Source: Yersinia vastinensis
Lineage (GTDB): Bacteria > Pseudomonadota > Gammaproteobacteria > Enterobacterales > Enterobacteriaceae
DNA length: 64,000 nt
Assembly (NCBI RefSeq): GCF_902726565.1
Contig: NZ_CACVAF010000010.1
Coordinates: forward strand, 62,001 to 126,000
Reading direction: 5' to 3'
Each line of letters opens with the position of its first letter. The first letter of the stretch is position 1. Positions 1-9,062 of this stretch are shown piece after piece. The notes under the pieces were generated by a model. The model was not told the DNA's origin. It made no database searches and saw only the letters and a list, made by a program, of their open reading frames with translations. A program made the position numbers and the translations under genes.

Positions 1-999
1 CTCATAGACATGCTCGAACGTGGCCACCAGCCCATTACTGAAGAAACTGCCACTGGCCAGCACCATCTGAGCGGCACGCAGTGGAATATCCCCGTGGTTA
101 CGGCTATAAAGGCCAGTAATCCGATTGCCCACCATTTCGGCTCGCAACACGGCATCTCCCGGCATGACTATTCCGCCGAGCTGTTGGAAACGATGGCGCA
201 GTGCTTGATGCAGACGCATACCGAGCAATGACGGTGGCAATGTCGGTAGCAGTTGAATGGGTTTGCCCACGGCAGCTCGTAGCGCTTCCAGTGGCGCTGA
301 ATCATCCAGACCAATACAGGCAGGCAGCAAAATCATTTCTGCGGCAGATGATAAACGTGCTAATTCATCCGCCAACGGTTGCAGGTTTTCTGGCTGATCC
401 AGAACACGAGCAATATTAACTGCACGAAATTCGCTAGGGTTATCCCGCAAGCGGTCCAGCGCAGGTAAATGTAAATAGTCAGGTGTGGCTGCAACACCCT
501 GCTCTTGCAAAGCACTGGCGACCATTTGGGGCTGAAAATCGAGGAAACCCTCAATACCAATCACCGCGACTTTTTGCCACGGCAGTGGGCCTTCCAATGG
601 TGCAACTGGGATATCCGTTGGACTGAGCCAAGTTGGCCGGCAACCACCCAGCGGTGTCAGCCGCAAGTGATTTTTAGCCGCACTACCAACCAGTTTTAAA
701 CCACAGCGCTGTAACAGGGATTCTGCTTGTTGCGCTAACTCTCCCACTTGCCCGGTTTGCCCCATCTTGCTGTAGGGATGTTCAGGGGCTATTTCAGCCA
801 ACGCCTCCAGTGCAGAGAGAGGTTGGCTCACCGGCCGCCCATCCGGTAATTTTGCTAACAAATCCAAAGAACCGGAGGAGAAATGCAGTGCATTTTGGCC
901 TGCACTGACAATCGCACAATATTTACCTTGCTCAGCCAGACGAATGCCGCAGGCCAGTCCAGCTAATCCACCACCGATGATGATCACATCAAATTTCAT
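1..999 (-). CDS. glpB: Anaerobic glycerol-3-phosphate dehydrogenase subunit B (partial)
   Basis: This reading frame runs off the left edge, so its C-terminus is missing (333 codons present; the E. coli protein has about 419). The translation begins MKFDVIIIGGGLAGLACG, an N-terminal dinucleotide-binding fold with GGGLAG at residues 9-14, followed by the GlpB-typical HFSSGSLDLL. GlpB is the flavoprotein (FMN) subunit that joins GlpA and the iron-sulfur GlpC in the membrane-bound GlpABC complex, which oxidises sn-glycerol-3-phosphate to dihydroxyacetone phosphate under anaerobic conditions. The start ATG lies inside the 3' end of glpA (11-bp overlap), which implies translational coupling. glpC would be expected further left, outside the window. 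Confidence 0.95.
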   Translation of the reverse strand, partial: MKFDVIIIGGGLAGLACGIRLAEQGKYCAIVSAGQNALHFSSGSLDLLAKLPDGRPVSQPLSALEALAEIAPEHPYSKMGQTGQVGELAQQAESLLQRCGLKLVGSAAKNHLRLTPLGGCRPTWLSPTDIPVAPLEGPLPWQKVAVIGIEGFLDFQPQMVASALQEQGVAATPDYLHLPALDRLRDNPSEFRAVNIARVLDQPENLQPLADELARLSSAAEMILLPACIGLDDSAPLEALRAAVGKPIQLLPTLPPSLLGMRLHQALRHRFQQLGGIVMPGDAVLRAEMVGNRITGLYSRNHGDIPLRAAQMVLASGSFFSNGLVATFEHVYE

Positions 1000-2644
1000 C
1001 GTGTTTCTCCTGAACATTGGCCGCACACGGGGTATCATCCAGACCACAAAGCCCTTGATAAACCCAATGAGTAAACTCACTTTCCCGTAAAGCATCACCC
1101 CACGCTATTGGGCGCACACCTTTCCAGCGCTCGTTAAGGAATTGCACGAGTTGTTCACGGGATTGTTGGGGAGTGGTCACCTTAAAGCGGCTGAGTAAAC
1201 CTGCCGCCCGGCAAGCACAAAGCTCTCCCTGACAAGTTCCCATGCCAACACGAGTGCGGCGGCGTAAATCCAGTAAGTTGTTGACTGACAGAGATTCAAT
1301 GGCATAACGCACTTCACCCGCAGTCACAGCTTCACATTCACATACCAGACTGTTATCCAGACGATTTCCGGCCAACAACTGTGTCGCACGGTCACCGTGG
1401 CGATACACTGCCGAACCACGGATGCTGGCAGGTAAAGAAATGACTTTGGTCAGTGTCTGTTCTGCGGATTGTTGTGAACCGGGCAATGGCTCTTGGGCCG
1501 TGGTACAGGCTGTAGTCACCCCCAGTTTTTCACATACTTTATCGGTGGCCCATTCAGCCATCAGCCGGTAAGTCATCAATTTACCGCCAGTAATGGTAAT
1601 GAACCCCTCTAGCCCATCACGACTGGCGTGATCCAGTAATACGATGCCGCGGCTAACATTACGGCCTGAAGGGTCATCATCGCTGGCAACTAAAGGTCTA
1701 ACTCCGGCATACGCGCGCAAAATGCGCGTTTGCGCTAATTGTGGTGAAAGTTTTGACCCTTCACGGATTAAAGTGTCCACCTCTTGCGGGGTGACAATCA
1801 TGTTATCTATCTGATCATATTCAATATGTGTGGAGGTCGTACCGATCAGTGAAATGGTATCGCCCGGCACCAAAATGTCCGCATCTGCAGGTTTACGGCA
1901 ACGGTTGATCACCATGTTGTTGATCCGATGACCGAGGATCAACAGTGCGCCTTTGGCAGGAAACATGCGGATCCGTAGATCGGCATATTCTGCAATGTGT
2001 TGTCCCCAGATCCCGGCGGCATTCACTACGATCTGTGCATGGATATCATATTGGCATTGGTTTTTATGATCGAAAACGCGCACACCAGTGACTCGATCAC
2101 CTTGACGCAGTAAACCAATCACTTCGTGATAAGTCAGTACATTGGCACCATGCTCACGGGCATCCAGCATATTGGCAGCGGTTAAGCGGAAAGGATCAAC
2201 CGTGCCATCTGGCACCCGAACAGCGGCAATCAATGATGGATTGGCGGCAGGTTCCAGACGTAATGCCAACTTTGGATCAATGGCTTGCGCTTCGATTCCC
2301 GCATCCTGACAACGAGCAATAAATTGCGTCTGATACTCAAGGGAGTCTTCCGGTAGCGTGATAAACAAGCCATCCGTTTGTTCAATACAATGGCGAGCGA
2401 TACGTTTAAGAATTCGGTTTTCTTCAATACATTCACGGGCAGATTCGCCATCCGTCACCGCATAGCGCGCCCCACTGTGCAGCAAACCATGATTTCGCCC
2501 CGTCGCACCCGTAGCAATGTCATGCCTTTCGAGCAGAGTACAAGCCAAACCACGCCGAGCGCAGTCCCGCGCAATCCCGGCCCCGGTCGCGCCACCACCA
2601 ATGATGATGACATCCGTTTCTGTGTAAGGAGAACTGTTCGTCAT
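989..2644 (-). CDS. glpA: Anaerobic glycerol-3-phosphate dehydrogenase subunit A
   Basis: This is the catalytic FAD subunit of anaerobic G3P dehydrogenase. The N-terminal Rossmann motif VIIIGGGATGAG sits at residues 12-23, followed by RNHGLLHSGARY of the DAO/GlpD family. The C-terminus carries a BFD-like [2Fe-2S] domain with cysteines at about 435, 437, 471 and 476 (CEC and CQGELC). I chose the ATG at 2644 (551 aa) because the frame's longer form starts with GTG at 2656, and a G-rich ribosome-binding stretch precedes the ATG. It heads glpABC, divergent from glpT across a shared control region, and overlaps glpB. Length and motifs match the family. Confidence 0.96.
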   Translation of the reverse strand: MTNSSPYTETDVIIIGGGATGAGIARDCARRGLACTLLERHDIATGATGRNHGLLHSGARYAVTDGESARECIEENRILKRIARHCIEQTDGLFITLPEDSLEYQTQFIARCQDAGIEAQAIDPKLALRLEPAANPSLIAAVRVPDGTVDPFRLTAANMLDAREHGANVLTYHEVIGLLRQGDRVTGVRVFDHKNQCQYDIHAQIVVNAAGIWGQHIAEYADLRIRMFPAKGALLILGHRINNMVINRCRKPADADILVPGDTISLIGTTSTHIEYDQIDNMIVTPQEVDTLIREGSKLSPQLAQTRILRAYAGVRPLVASDDDPSGRNVSRGIVLLDHASRDGLEGFITITGGKLMTYRLMAEWATDKVCEKLGVTTACTTAQEPLPGSQQSAEQTLTKVISLPASIRGSAVYRHGDRATQLLAGNRLDNSLVCECEAVTAGEVRYAIESLSVNNLLDLRRRTRVGMGTCQGELCACRAAGLLSRFKVTTPQQSREQLVQFLNERWKGVRPIAWGDALRESEFTHWVYQGLCGLDDTPCAANVQEKHDEI

Positions 2645-2718
2645 GAAAGACCCCACATTATCAGACAGCCGCCTGGCGGCTAATTATGAGTCTATTGAGC
2701 CACAATCTTTATGGTTAT

Positions 2719-2734
2719 TGTTTGATAAGGAACA
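2719..2734. promoter_or_regulatory. GlpR operator, strong match
   Basis: TGTTTGATAAGGAACA matches the GlpR consensus TGTTCGATAACGAACA at 14 of 16 positions. It lies about 75 bp upstream of the glpA ATG, where a repressor would cover the glpABC promoter. Confidence 0.7.
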
Positions 2735-2780
2735 AAAACGAACGAAAAACGAAAGTGAAGTGGTGTTTAAAAACCATGAT

Positions 2781-2796
2781 TGTGATCAAAGTCACA
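2781..2796. promoter_or_regulatory. CRP-cAMP binding site (perfect palindrome arms)
   Basis: TGTGATCAAAGTCACA is TGTGA-N6-TCACA with both half-sites perfect. It sits between glpA and glpT and could activate either direction. It is about 137 bp from the glpA ATG and 245 bp from the glpT ATG. Confidence 0.85.
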
Positions 2797-2918
2797 GGTA
2801 ATTTATGATTACAGGTTTCAAAATGTTAACCAATCGCTCAAAATTGCCGCCGCTTTCATATAACTGTAACAAATGCGCCATCACTCACAGATAAATACCA
2901 AGAATTTATCTAGCATGG

Positions 2919-2934
2919 CGTTCGTTATGGAACA
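2919..2934. promoter_or_regulatory. GlpR-like operator, weaker
   Basis: CGTTCGTTATGGAACA matches the GlpR consensus at 12 of 16 positions. It lies about 107 bp upstream of glpT, suitable for repressing glpTQ in the absence of G3P. Confidence 0.5.
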
Positions 2935-3041
2935 TAAACGACAGTCGCGTTGCTGTTTAGCTACCGACTGCCGTTTAACTACCGGATAGATACCAGGCTA
3001 TACCGGAGTCAAAAAACAACAAATAGCCATCGGAGGCACTC

Positions 3042-4397
3042 ATGTTGAGTATTTTTAAGCCCGCGCCACATGTGGCACGGCTTCCCGCAGACCAGGTCGA
3101 CCCCACCTACCGCCGCTTACGCTGGCAAATCTTCATGGGTATCTTCTTCGGTTACGCCGCCTATTATCTGGTGCGTAAAAACTTTACTCTGGCCATGCCG
3201 TATTTAATCGAACAAGGGTTCTCTCGTGGGGATCTGGGTTTCGCACTATCCGGTATTTCTATCGCTTACGGTTTCTCAAAATTCATCATGGGGTCGGTTT
3301 CTGACCGCTCCAACCCGCGGGTATTCCTTTCCGCCGGTTTGATTCTCTCCGCAGCAGTGATGCTGTTTATGGGCTTTGTACCTTGGGCAACATCCAGTAT
3401 CGCTGTGATGTTTGTGCTGCTGTTCTTATGCGGCTGGTTCCAGGGGATGGGGTGGCCGCCATGTGGCCGTACCATGGTGCACTGGTGGTCGAAGAAAGAA
3501 CGTGGTGGGATTGTTTCTATCTGGAACTGCGCCCATAACGTGGGTGGCGGCTTACCACCACTACTGTTCTTGCTCGGGATGGCTTGGTTTAACGACTGGA
3601 AAGCGGCGTTATATATGCCTGCTTTCGCGGCTATTTTGGTCGCACTGATCGTCTTTGGCTTGATGCGTGATACCCCTCAATCCGTAGGTTTACCGCCGAT
3701 TGAAGAGTACAAAAACGACTATCCAGATGACTACACCAAAGAAGCTGAAGAAGAGCTGACCGCTAAGCAAATCTTCATGCAATATGTTTTCCCTAACAAA
3801 CTGCTGTGGTATATCGCCATTGCTAACGTTTTCGTTTATTTACTGCGTTACGGCATCCTTGACTGGTCACCGACCTACCTGAAAGAAGTGAAACACTTCG
3901 CACTGGATAAATCGTCGTGGGCTTATTTCCTGTATGAATACGCCGGTATTCCAGGGACGCTGCTGTGCGGCTGGATGTCTGACAAAGTGTTTAAAGGCAA
4001 CCGTGGTGCTACCGGTGTGTTCTTTATGACATTAGTGACTATCGCGACCATTATTTACTGGCTGAACCCTGTCGGTAACCCTGGTATCGATATGGCTTGT
4101 ATGATCACTATCGGCTTCCTGATTTATGGCCCGGTCATGTTGATTGGTCTACATGCTCTTGAATTAGCGCCGAAAAAAGCGGCAGGTACAGCAGCAGGCT
4201 TCACGGGTCTGTTCGGTTATCTGGGCGGCTCGGTCGCGGCCAGTGCCATCGTTGGTTATACCGTTGACTACTTCGGTTGGGACGGTGGCTTTATGGTGAT
4301 GATTGGCGGCAGCATCTTGGCTGTATTGCTGCTGCTCGTCGTGATGTTTAGCGAGAAAAAACATCACGAAGAGATGGCGAGAAAGCAAAACCAGTAA
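3042..4397 (+). CDS. glpT: Glycerol-3-phosphate:phosphate antiporter
   Basis: This inner-membrane MFS antiporter of the organophosphate:Pi family imports G3P in exchange for phosphate. The 451 aa show about 12 hydrophobic segments. The substrate-binding residues known from the E. coli GlpT structure are present at identical positions: R45 (YLVRKNF), H165 (NCAHNVGG) and R269 (LLRYGILDW). The ATG is preceded by a clear GGAGG. It is the first gene of glpTQ, with 106 bp to glpQ containing a hairpin. A divergent partner is glpABC, so imported G3P is oxidised by the neighbouring complex. Confidence 0.98.
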   Translation: MLSIFKPAPHVARLPADQVDPTYRRLRWQIFMGIFFGYAAYYLVRKNFTLAMPYLIEQGFSRGDLGFALSGISIAYGFSKFIMGSVSDRSNPRVFLSAGLILSAAVMLFMGFVPWATSSIAVMFVLLFLCGWFQGMGWPPCGRTMVHWWSKKERGGIVSIWNCAHNVGGGLPPLLFLLGMAWFNDWKAALYMPAFAAILVALIVFGLMRDTPQSVGLPPIEEYKNDYPDDYTKEAEEELTAKQIFMQYVFPNKLLWYIAIANVFVYLLRYGILDWSPTYLKEVKHFALDKSSWAYFLYEYAGIPGTLLCGWMSDKVFKGNRGATGVFFMTLVTIATIIYWLNPVGNPGIDMACMITIGFLIYGPVMLIGLHALELAPKKAAGTAAGFTGLFGYLGGSVAASAIVGYTVDYFGWDGGFMVMIGGSILAVLLLLVVMFSEKKHHEEMARKQNQ

Positions 4398-4426
4398 ATT
4401 TTCACCCTAAGCTTTAAGTCTCTAAC

Positions 4427-4470
4427 AGGCTGTGTCGTTATCTATGGATGTATAGCGCCACAGCCTTTTT
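4427..4470 (+). terminator. Hairpin with T-run between glpT and glpQ
   Basis: AGGCTGTG and CACAGCCT-type arms flank a loop of about 24 nt and are followed by TTTTT. It looks like a weak or partial intrinsic terminator that could lower glpQ expression relative to glpT. Confidence 0.55.
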
Positions 4471-4503
4471 CATACCTTGAAATTGATAAATGGAGCATAA
4501 TCA

Positions 4504-5628
4504 ATGCAAATTCATATAAAAACCTTGGCGGCAAGCATCATTTTGGCATCTTCAGTAGCGGGTATGGCACACGCGGCAGAGTCATCTTCCTCGGACAAAT
4601 CCACACTCACCAAACCTTCCGCAGACAAAATCGTTATCGCGCATCGTGGTGCCAGTGGCTATTTACCTGAGCACTCTCTGCCAGCCAAAGCTATGGCCTA
4701 CGCACAAGGTTCCGATTATCTTGAACAAGACTTGGTGATGACCAAAGATAATGAGTTAGTGGTTCTGCATGACCATTATCTGGATCGAGTGACAGATGTT
4801 GCCGACCGCTTCCCTGACCGCGCACGTAAGGATGGTCGTTATTACGCCATTGATTTTACACTGCCAGAGATCAAGTCACTGAAATTTACCGAAGGCTTTG
4901 ATATTGGTAAAGATGGCAAAAAAGTACAGAGCTTCCCAGGCCGCTTCCCTATGGGCAAATCAGACTTCCGTGTGCACACCTTCCAGGAAGAGATTGAATT
5001 TGTTCAGGGGCTAAATCATTCAACCGGTAAAAACATTGGTATTTATCCTGAAATCAAAGCACCTTGGTTCCATCAGCAAGAAGGGAAAGATATTTCCACC
5101 AAGGTGTTGGAAGTGCTCAAACAATACGGTTACACCACCAAAGCCGATAAAGTTTATCTGCAATGTTTTGATGCAAATGAATTAAAACGTATCAAGAACG
5201 AACTGGAACCGAAGATGGGCATGAACCTGAAACTGGTTCAACTGGTGGCCTATACCGACTGGAATGAGACCTACGAACAGAAAGCTGACGGCAAGTGGGT
5301 TAATTACAGCTACGACTGGATGTTCAAGCCGGGCGCGATGAAACAAGTCGCGCAATACGCTGACGGCATCGGTCCTGACTACCATATGTTGGTTGTGGAA
5401 AGCTCTACACCAGATAACATCAAGTTGACCAATATGGTGAAAGAAGCCCATGCCAGCAATATGATGGTTCATCCGTATACCATCCGGGCTGATAAACTGC
5501 CGAAATACGCCACCGACGTTAATCAGTTGTTCGATATTATCTACAATCAAGCACAGGTTGACGGGGTCTTTACTGACTTCCCTGATAAAGGGGTGCAGTT
5601 CCTGCAAAAACAGGGACAACATCAGTAA
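4504..5628 (+). CDS. glpQ: Periplasmic glycerophosphodiester phosphodiesterase
   Basis: GlpQ hydrolyses glycerophosphodiesters from phospholipid breakdown in the periplasm to G3P plus an alcohol, feeding GlpT. A Sec signal peptide ends near residue 24 (VAGMAHA). The GDPD domain follows with HRGASGYLPEHS near residue 47 and EQDLVMTKDNELVVLHD, which supply the catalytic histidines and metal ligands. At 374 aa it is slightly longer than E. coli GlpQ (358), with a Ser/Lys-rich stretch after the signal peptide. A short TGGAGC ribosome-binding site precedes the ATG. An intrinsic terminator follows the gene. Confidence 0.97.
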   Translation: MQIHIKTLAASIILASSVAGMAHAAESSSSDKSTLTKPSADKIVIAHRGASGYLPEHSLPAKAMAYAQGSDYLEQDLVMTKDNELVVLHDHYLDRVTDVADRFPDRARKDGRYYAIDFTLPEIKSLKFTEGFDIGKDGKKVQSFPGRFPMGKSDFRVHTFQEEIEFVQGLNHSTGKNIGIYPEIKAPWFHQQEGKDISTKVLEVLKQYGYTTKADKVYLQCFDANELKRIKNELEPKMGMNLKLVQLVAYTDWNETYEQKADGKWVNYSYDWMFKPGAMKQVAQYADGIGPDYHMLVVESSTPDNIKLTNMVKEAHASNMMVHPYTIRADKLPKYATDVNQLFDIIYNQAQVDGVFTDFPDKGVQFLQKQGQHQ

Positions 5629-5660
5629 GCTGATGGTCTGACATTCCCTAGAATATGAAA

Positions 5661-5693
5661 ATGGCGCACTTATAATGAGTGCGCCATTTTTTT
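5661..5693 (+). terminator. Intrinsic terminator after glpQ
   Basis: ATGGCGCACT and AGTGCGCCAT form a perfect 10-bp stem with a 7-nt loop, followed by a T-tract. It closes the glpTQ operon. Confidence 0.9.
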
Positions 5694-5722
5694 GTTTATC
5701 GCTCTATTTTACTCTACCCAAG

Positions 5723-5775
5723 AGATTCCGAGTTGCGGGTAGGCGGCAACATCCCTACGGATTGAAAGATGAAAT
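5723..5775. repeat. Remnant of an ERIC-like repeat
   Basis: GATTCCGAGTTGCGGGTAGG closely resembles the left end of the element at 12533-12631 (GATTTCGAGTTGCAGGTCGG). After about 15 bp the segment reads ATTGAAAGATGA, which resembles that element's right end. The internal core is absent, suggesting a deleted copy between glpQ and yigL. Confidence 0.45.
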
Positions 5776-5781
5776 AATGAA

Positions 5782-6591
5782 TTACTTATCTGTCCCTAAA
5801 AACATCTTGCGCAGATAGTGTGGCACCGCGTCATCAACATTTGAGCCAATCACTTCCAAGTTCGGCAACATATCTTTCAGGCGCTGATGCGCATCACGCA
5901 TAATGCAGCCTTTGCCAGACATAGACAGCATTTCCAAATCATTCATACCATCACCAAACGCGATACACTCCTTCAGTGAATAACCAATGATTTTGGCAAC
6001 TTGCTCAAGCGCGTGGCCCTTAGAGACCCCGCCGCCCATCACTTCCAAACATGTCGGGAAGGAGAAACTGACATTCACGCGATCGCCCCAACGTGCATTG
6101 ATGGCTTCTTCTAAAATCAATAATTTGTCATGATCTTCACAAGTGAAGTAAACCTTACATACCCCTTCAGTAGGCAATAAAGCCGGCTCGAACACTTGAT
6201 AGTTAAACACCGATTCGCGGAAAAACTCTTTCTGCGCCGGGCTTTCCCGGTTCATATACCATTCATCATTCAAATAAACGTTGGTCAGAATATCCGGATT
6301 ATGGTGCTCAATGTTGTACAAATCATGGGCAATATCGGCATCAAGGTTATGACTGAAAATCAGCTCCCCTGCCGTGTTATGTACGCGCGCGCCGTTGGAG
6401 GTGATCATAAAGGCGCTGATCTCTAGGCTATCGCGAATTTGCGCCACATCGATGTGATGGCGGCCGGTCGCAAACACAAAGTGCACATCACGCTGTGTCA
6501 GCAGCTTCAGTGTCTCTTTGGCATAGGGCGTCAGGATGTGGTCAGGTGACAGCAAAGTGCCATCTAAATCGGAAGCAACAACATGATACAT
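5782..6591 (-). CDS. yigL: HAD-superfamily sugar/pyridoxal phosphatase YigL
   Basis: This is a Cof-type (class IIB) HAD phosphatase of 269 aa. Motif I DLDGTLL gives nucleophile D8 and acid/base D10; motif IV GDGMNDLEML is near residue 217. E. coli YigL dephosphorylates sugar phosphates, including glucose-6-phosphate during sugar-phosphate stress, and pyridoxal phosphate in vitro. It lies 11 bp downstream of pldB on the same strand, so the two are probably co-transcribed. In E. coli, SgrS stabilises yigL mRNA within pldB; I did not test that pairing here. Confidence 0.93.
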   Translation of the reverse strand: MYHVVASDLDGTLLSPDHILTPYAKETLKLLTQRDVHFVFATGRHHIDVAQIRDSLEISAFMITSNGARVHNTAGELIFSHNLDADIAHDLYNIEHHNPDILTNVYLNDEWYMNRESPAQKEFFRESVFNYQVFEPALLPTEGVCKVYFTCEDHDKLLILEEAINARWGDRVNVSFSFPTCLEVMGGGVSKGHALEQVAKIIGYSLKECIAFGDGMNDLEMLSMSGKGCIMRDAHQRLKDMLPNLEVIGSNVDDAVPHYLRKMFLGTDK

Positions 6592-6602
6592 AGCGGTATG
6601 TT

Positions 6603-7640
6603 CTAACCTCTGGTGACGTCGGGGTCTACTGGCCGACTGATTGTTTTGTGTTGTGCAAAAAAGCGCAATATGGCGCCTAGCGCCTCGGCACGCAGTGTGT
6701 CCCGCTCGAACAGGATCTCATGGCGTGCGCCGTGAATGACCATAGGCTGCCCCCCTTCGCAAGGGTGCCCCGCCAGAGTCATTGCCTGAGAAAAAGCGTC
6801 GTGGGCCGGGTTATGAACCACCCGATCCTCGCTGGCCTGCAATAACAGGACCGGCGTCGTAATTTTGTCTGCCTCGGCAATAATTTGCTCACCCACCAAC
6901 AGGCTTTCGCGGATCCAATGATACGTTGGCCCGCCCACACGGATTTCGGGGGTATCAGCATATTGGCGCAAATAGCGGCGATAGCGCTCGCGGCTGTGAG
7001 TCAACATATTGACCAGATACGGCAGTGGTCGCCACTGGCCCGTGCCAATGGCGTAATAATCTCGCAGCTTTTGGTGCCCTTCGGCCCAGTCGACAATACG
7101 GTGGGCCAGCCAGCCCGGCATCGGCAAATGGATACCAAACATCGGCGCGCAGAGTGCAACAGCATCAAACGCCTGCGGCTCTCTTGCCAAAAAACGTGTC
7201 AGAATTGCGCCACCCATGGAATGAGCTAAAGCAAAGCGCTGCTGATAATGGCTATCCGTTAATTCACGCTGCACTAACTGCGAAAAATCTTCAATATAAT
7301 CATCGAACTTGATCACATGACCACGATTATGATCTTCCAGTAGCCGCCCGGATTTACCCTGCCCGCGATGATCCAGCACAATGACATCAAAACCCTGCTG
7401 AAAAAGATCATAGGCTACTTCAGGATATTTAACGTAACTTTCAATGCGGCCGGGCACGACCACCACCACGCGGGTATGTTGCGGTGCGCAAAAGCGGACG
7501 TAGCGAATAGGGATATTATCGACCCCAATAAATTCATCTTCATCACGCTGCTGCCAAAAATCTAACAATGGCCCGTTAACAAAAGCAGCAAACTGCTCTT
7601 CGCGGGTCAGCCAGTTATTCATATGATTATCTAACGGCAT
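6603..7640 (-). CDS. pldB: Lysophospholipase L2 / alpha-beta hydrolase
   Basis: An alpha/beta-hydrolase of 345 aa attached to the cytoplasmic membrane that acts on lysophospholipids. The nucleophile elbow AHSMGG places the catalytic serine at S141; VLDHRGQGKSGR and the C-terminal GARHEILFE with the catalytic histidine are conserved with E. coli PldB. It is the first gene of pldB-yigL. The N-terminus MPLDNHMNNWL has an alternative ATG at residue 7. Confidence 0.94.
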   Translation of the reverse strand: MPLDNHMNNWLTREEQFAAFVNGPLLDFWQQRDEDEFIGVDNIPIRYVRFCAPQHTRVVVVVPGRIESYVKYPEVAYDLFQQGFDVIVLDHRGQGKSGRLLEDHNRGHVIKFDDYIEDFSQLVQRELTDSHYQQRFALAHSMGGAILTRFLAREPQAFDAVALCAPMFGIHLPMPGWLAHRIVDWAEGHQKLRDYYAIGTGQWRPLPYLVNMLTHSRERYRRYLRQYADTPEIRVGGPTYHWIRESLLVGEQIIAEADKITTPVLLLQASEDRVVHNPAHDAFSQAMTLAGHPCEGGQPMVIHGARHEILFERDTLRAEALGAILRFFAQHKTISRPVDPDVTRG

Positions 7641-7747
7641 AGCATCGCTCGCTGTTCAGTGAACAAATCATCATTCTGTGAGCCGTAGCACAACTATTAG
7701 CAATGGAGTATTGTGGCATAAAATTGCACATTCAGGGAGTTTTGCCG

Positions 7748-8368
7748 ATGACCTTAGACTGGTGGCTAACCTATTTGCTGACAACACTGATCCTCAGTTT
7801 GTCCCCCGGCTCAGGTGCTATTAACACCATGAGCACCGCTATCAGCCATGGTACTCGCGGAGTTGTTGCCTCAATCTGCGGATTACAGCTTGGGCTAGCG
7901 GTACATATTGTGCTGGTTGGCGTGGGCCTTGGCGCATTGATTTCACAATCTTTATTGGCATTTGAAATCTTAAAATGGCTCGGGGCGGCGTATTTAATCT
8001 GGCTCGGCATTCAGCAATGGCGTGCAGCGGGCGCACTGGATCTGCATGCACTGGCCAACAGCATGCCACGGCGTAAGCTCTTTAAACGCGCAGTGTTTGT
8101 TAACCTGACCAACCCGAAAAGCATTGTTTTTCTGGCCGCGTTATTCCCACAATTTGTGCTGCCGCATCAACCGCAGGTGGCGCAATATCTGATTCTTGGT
8201 TGCACCAGTGTGATTGTCGATATCATTGTGATGATTGGCTATGCCACTCTGGCAACACGAATTGCTGGCTGGATTAAATCACCACACCAAATGAAATTAC
8301 TGAATCGAGTATTTGGCGGCCTATTTATGCTGGTCGGTGCATTACTGGCCACCGCCAGAAAAGTATAA
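7748..8368 (+). CDS. rhtB: Homoserine/homoserine lactone efflux protein
   Basis: A LysE/RhtB-family exporter of 206 aa with about six membrane segments. It moves homoserine and its lactone out across the inner membrane. The family signature [12 protein letters not shown] is near the N-terminus and [18 protein letters not shown] near the middle. I chose the ATG at 7748 because it gives the E. coli-like start [11 protein letters not shown] and has a GGGAG upstream. A longer frame from 7703 adds 15 residues with no family match. It is convergent with rhtC. Confidence 0.95.
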   Translation: MTLDWWLTYLLTTLILSLSPGSGAINTMSTAISHGTRGVVASICGLQLGLAVHIVLVGVGLGALISQSLLAFEILKWLGAAYLIWLGIQQWRAAGALDLHALANSMPRRKLFKRAVFVNLTNPKSIVFLAALFPQFVLPHQPQVAQYLILGCTSVIVDIIVMIGYATLATRIAGWIKSPHQMKLLNRVFGGLFMLVGALLATARKV

Positions 8369-8376
8369 GATGAGTG

Positions 8377-8402
8377 GCCCAACTGACGCTGAACGGTTGG
8401 GC
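8377..8402. terminator. Bidirectional hairpin between rhtB and rhtC
   Basis: GCCCAAC and GTTGGGC form a 7-bp stem around a 12-nt loop between convergent genes. There is no strong T-tract, so termination efficiency is uncertain. Confidence 0.45.
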
Positions 8403-8409
8403 TTGTCCA

Positions 8410-9030
8410 TTAGCGGGATAAAATCAGATGAATACCAAAGCCCGCGAATAACACCCCAGCCAAACCATCAATCCATCGGGATAACCGCTGATAGCCACGG
8501 CGCATAACCGGCAAGGCAAACACACAAGCCACCACGCTAAACCAGACGAACGTTTCCCCAACAATCAGGACAAATAAACCCCAGCGAGCGCCAGCACTGA
8601 CATCATCCCCCACAAATAGAGAGAAAACGCTGCCAAAATAAATAACCGCTTTAGGGTTTGAAAGATTGGTCAAAAAACCGCGAATAAAAGTCCGGCCACG
8701 GGCAGGCAACACAACGTGCACCTCAGCCTCTGAAGGCTCCCGTTTTGCACGGGCAGATTTTAGCAACTGCCAACCCATCCAGCATAAATACAAGCCACCG
8801 CCGACCATAATAATCTGATGCAACCAAGCCATTTTCTGCAAAATCAGATTCAGCCCCATGAGCGCCACACCCGCCCAGATAACAATGCCCAGCGAAATCC
8901 CAACCACCCCCATCATCGCCTCACCCCGCGAGCGGCTGGCGGCGGTTTGCGAGACAAAAAAGAAATCTGGCCCTGGGCTCATTAGCGCCACCAAATGCAC
9001 CAATGCAACTGTCAAAAATAGCATTAACAT
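8410..9030 (-). CDS. rhtC: Threonine efflux protein
   Basis: A paralogue of rhtB in the LysE/RhtB family, 206 aa, about six membrane segments, exporting threonine (and homoserine). Signature residues are MLMLFLTVALVHLVALMSPG at the N-terminus and NLSNPKAVIYFGSVFSLFVG mid-protein, both near-identical to E. coli RhtC. It lies between rhtB and recQ as in E. coli. Its ATG is 32 bp downstream of recQ's stop codon. Confidence 0.95.
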   Translation of the reverse strand: MLMLFLTVALVHLVALMSPGPDFFFVSQTAASRSRGEAMMGVVGISLGIVIWAGVALMGLNLILQKMAWLHQIIMVGGGLYLCWMGWQLLKSARAKREPSEAEVHVVLPARGRTFIRGFLTNLSNPKAVIYFGSVFSLFVGDDVSAGARWGLFVLIVGETFVWFSVVACVFALPVMRRGYQRLSRWIDGLAGVLFAGFGIHLILSR

Positions 9031-9062
9031 GGATAGGTTCTCATCGCAGGAAAAGTGATGTG

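Larger units (their letters stand above)
2645..3041. promoter_or_regulatory. Divergent glpABC/glpTQ control region
   Basis: This 397-bp spacer separates the two divergent glycerol-3-phosphate operons. It is AT-rich and holds one perfect CRP palindrome and at least two GlpR-like operators, listed separately. No coding potential is evident. Known biology of these loci in E. coli (GlpR repression, CRP activation, anaerobic control of glpABC) fits this content. I did not see a convincing full FNR box. Confidence 0.8.

Noticed and set aside
5182-5622. 146-codon minus-strand frame inside glpQ
   Set aside because: It lies wholly opposite glpQ, which has clear motifs and a terminator; the frame has no recognisable domain.
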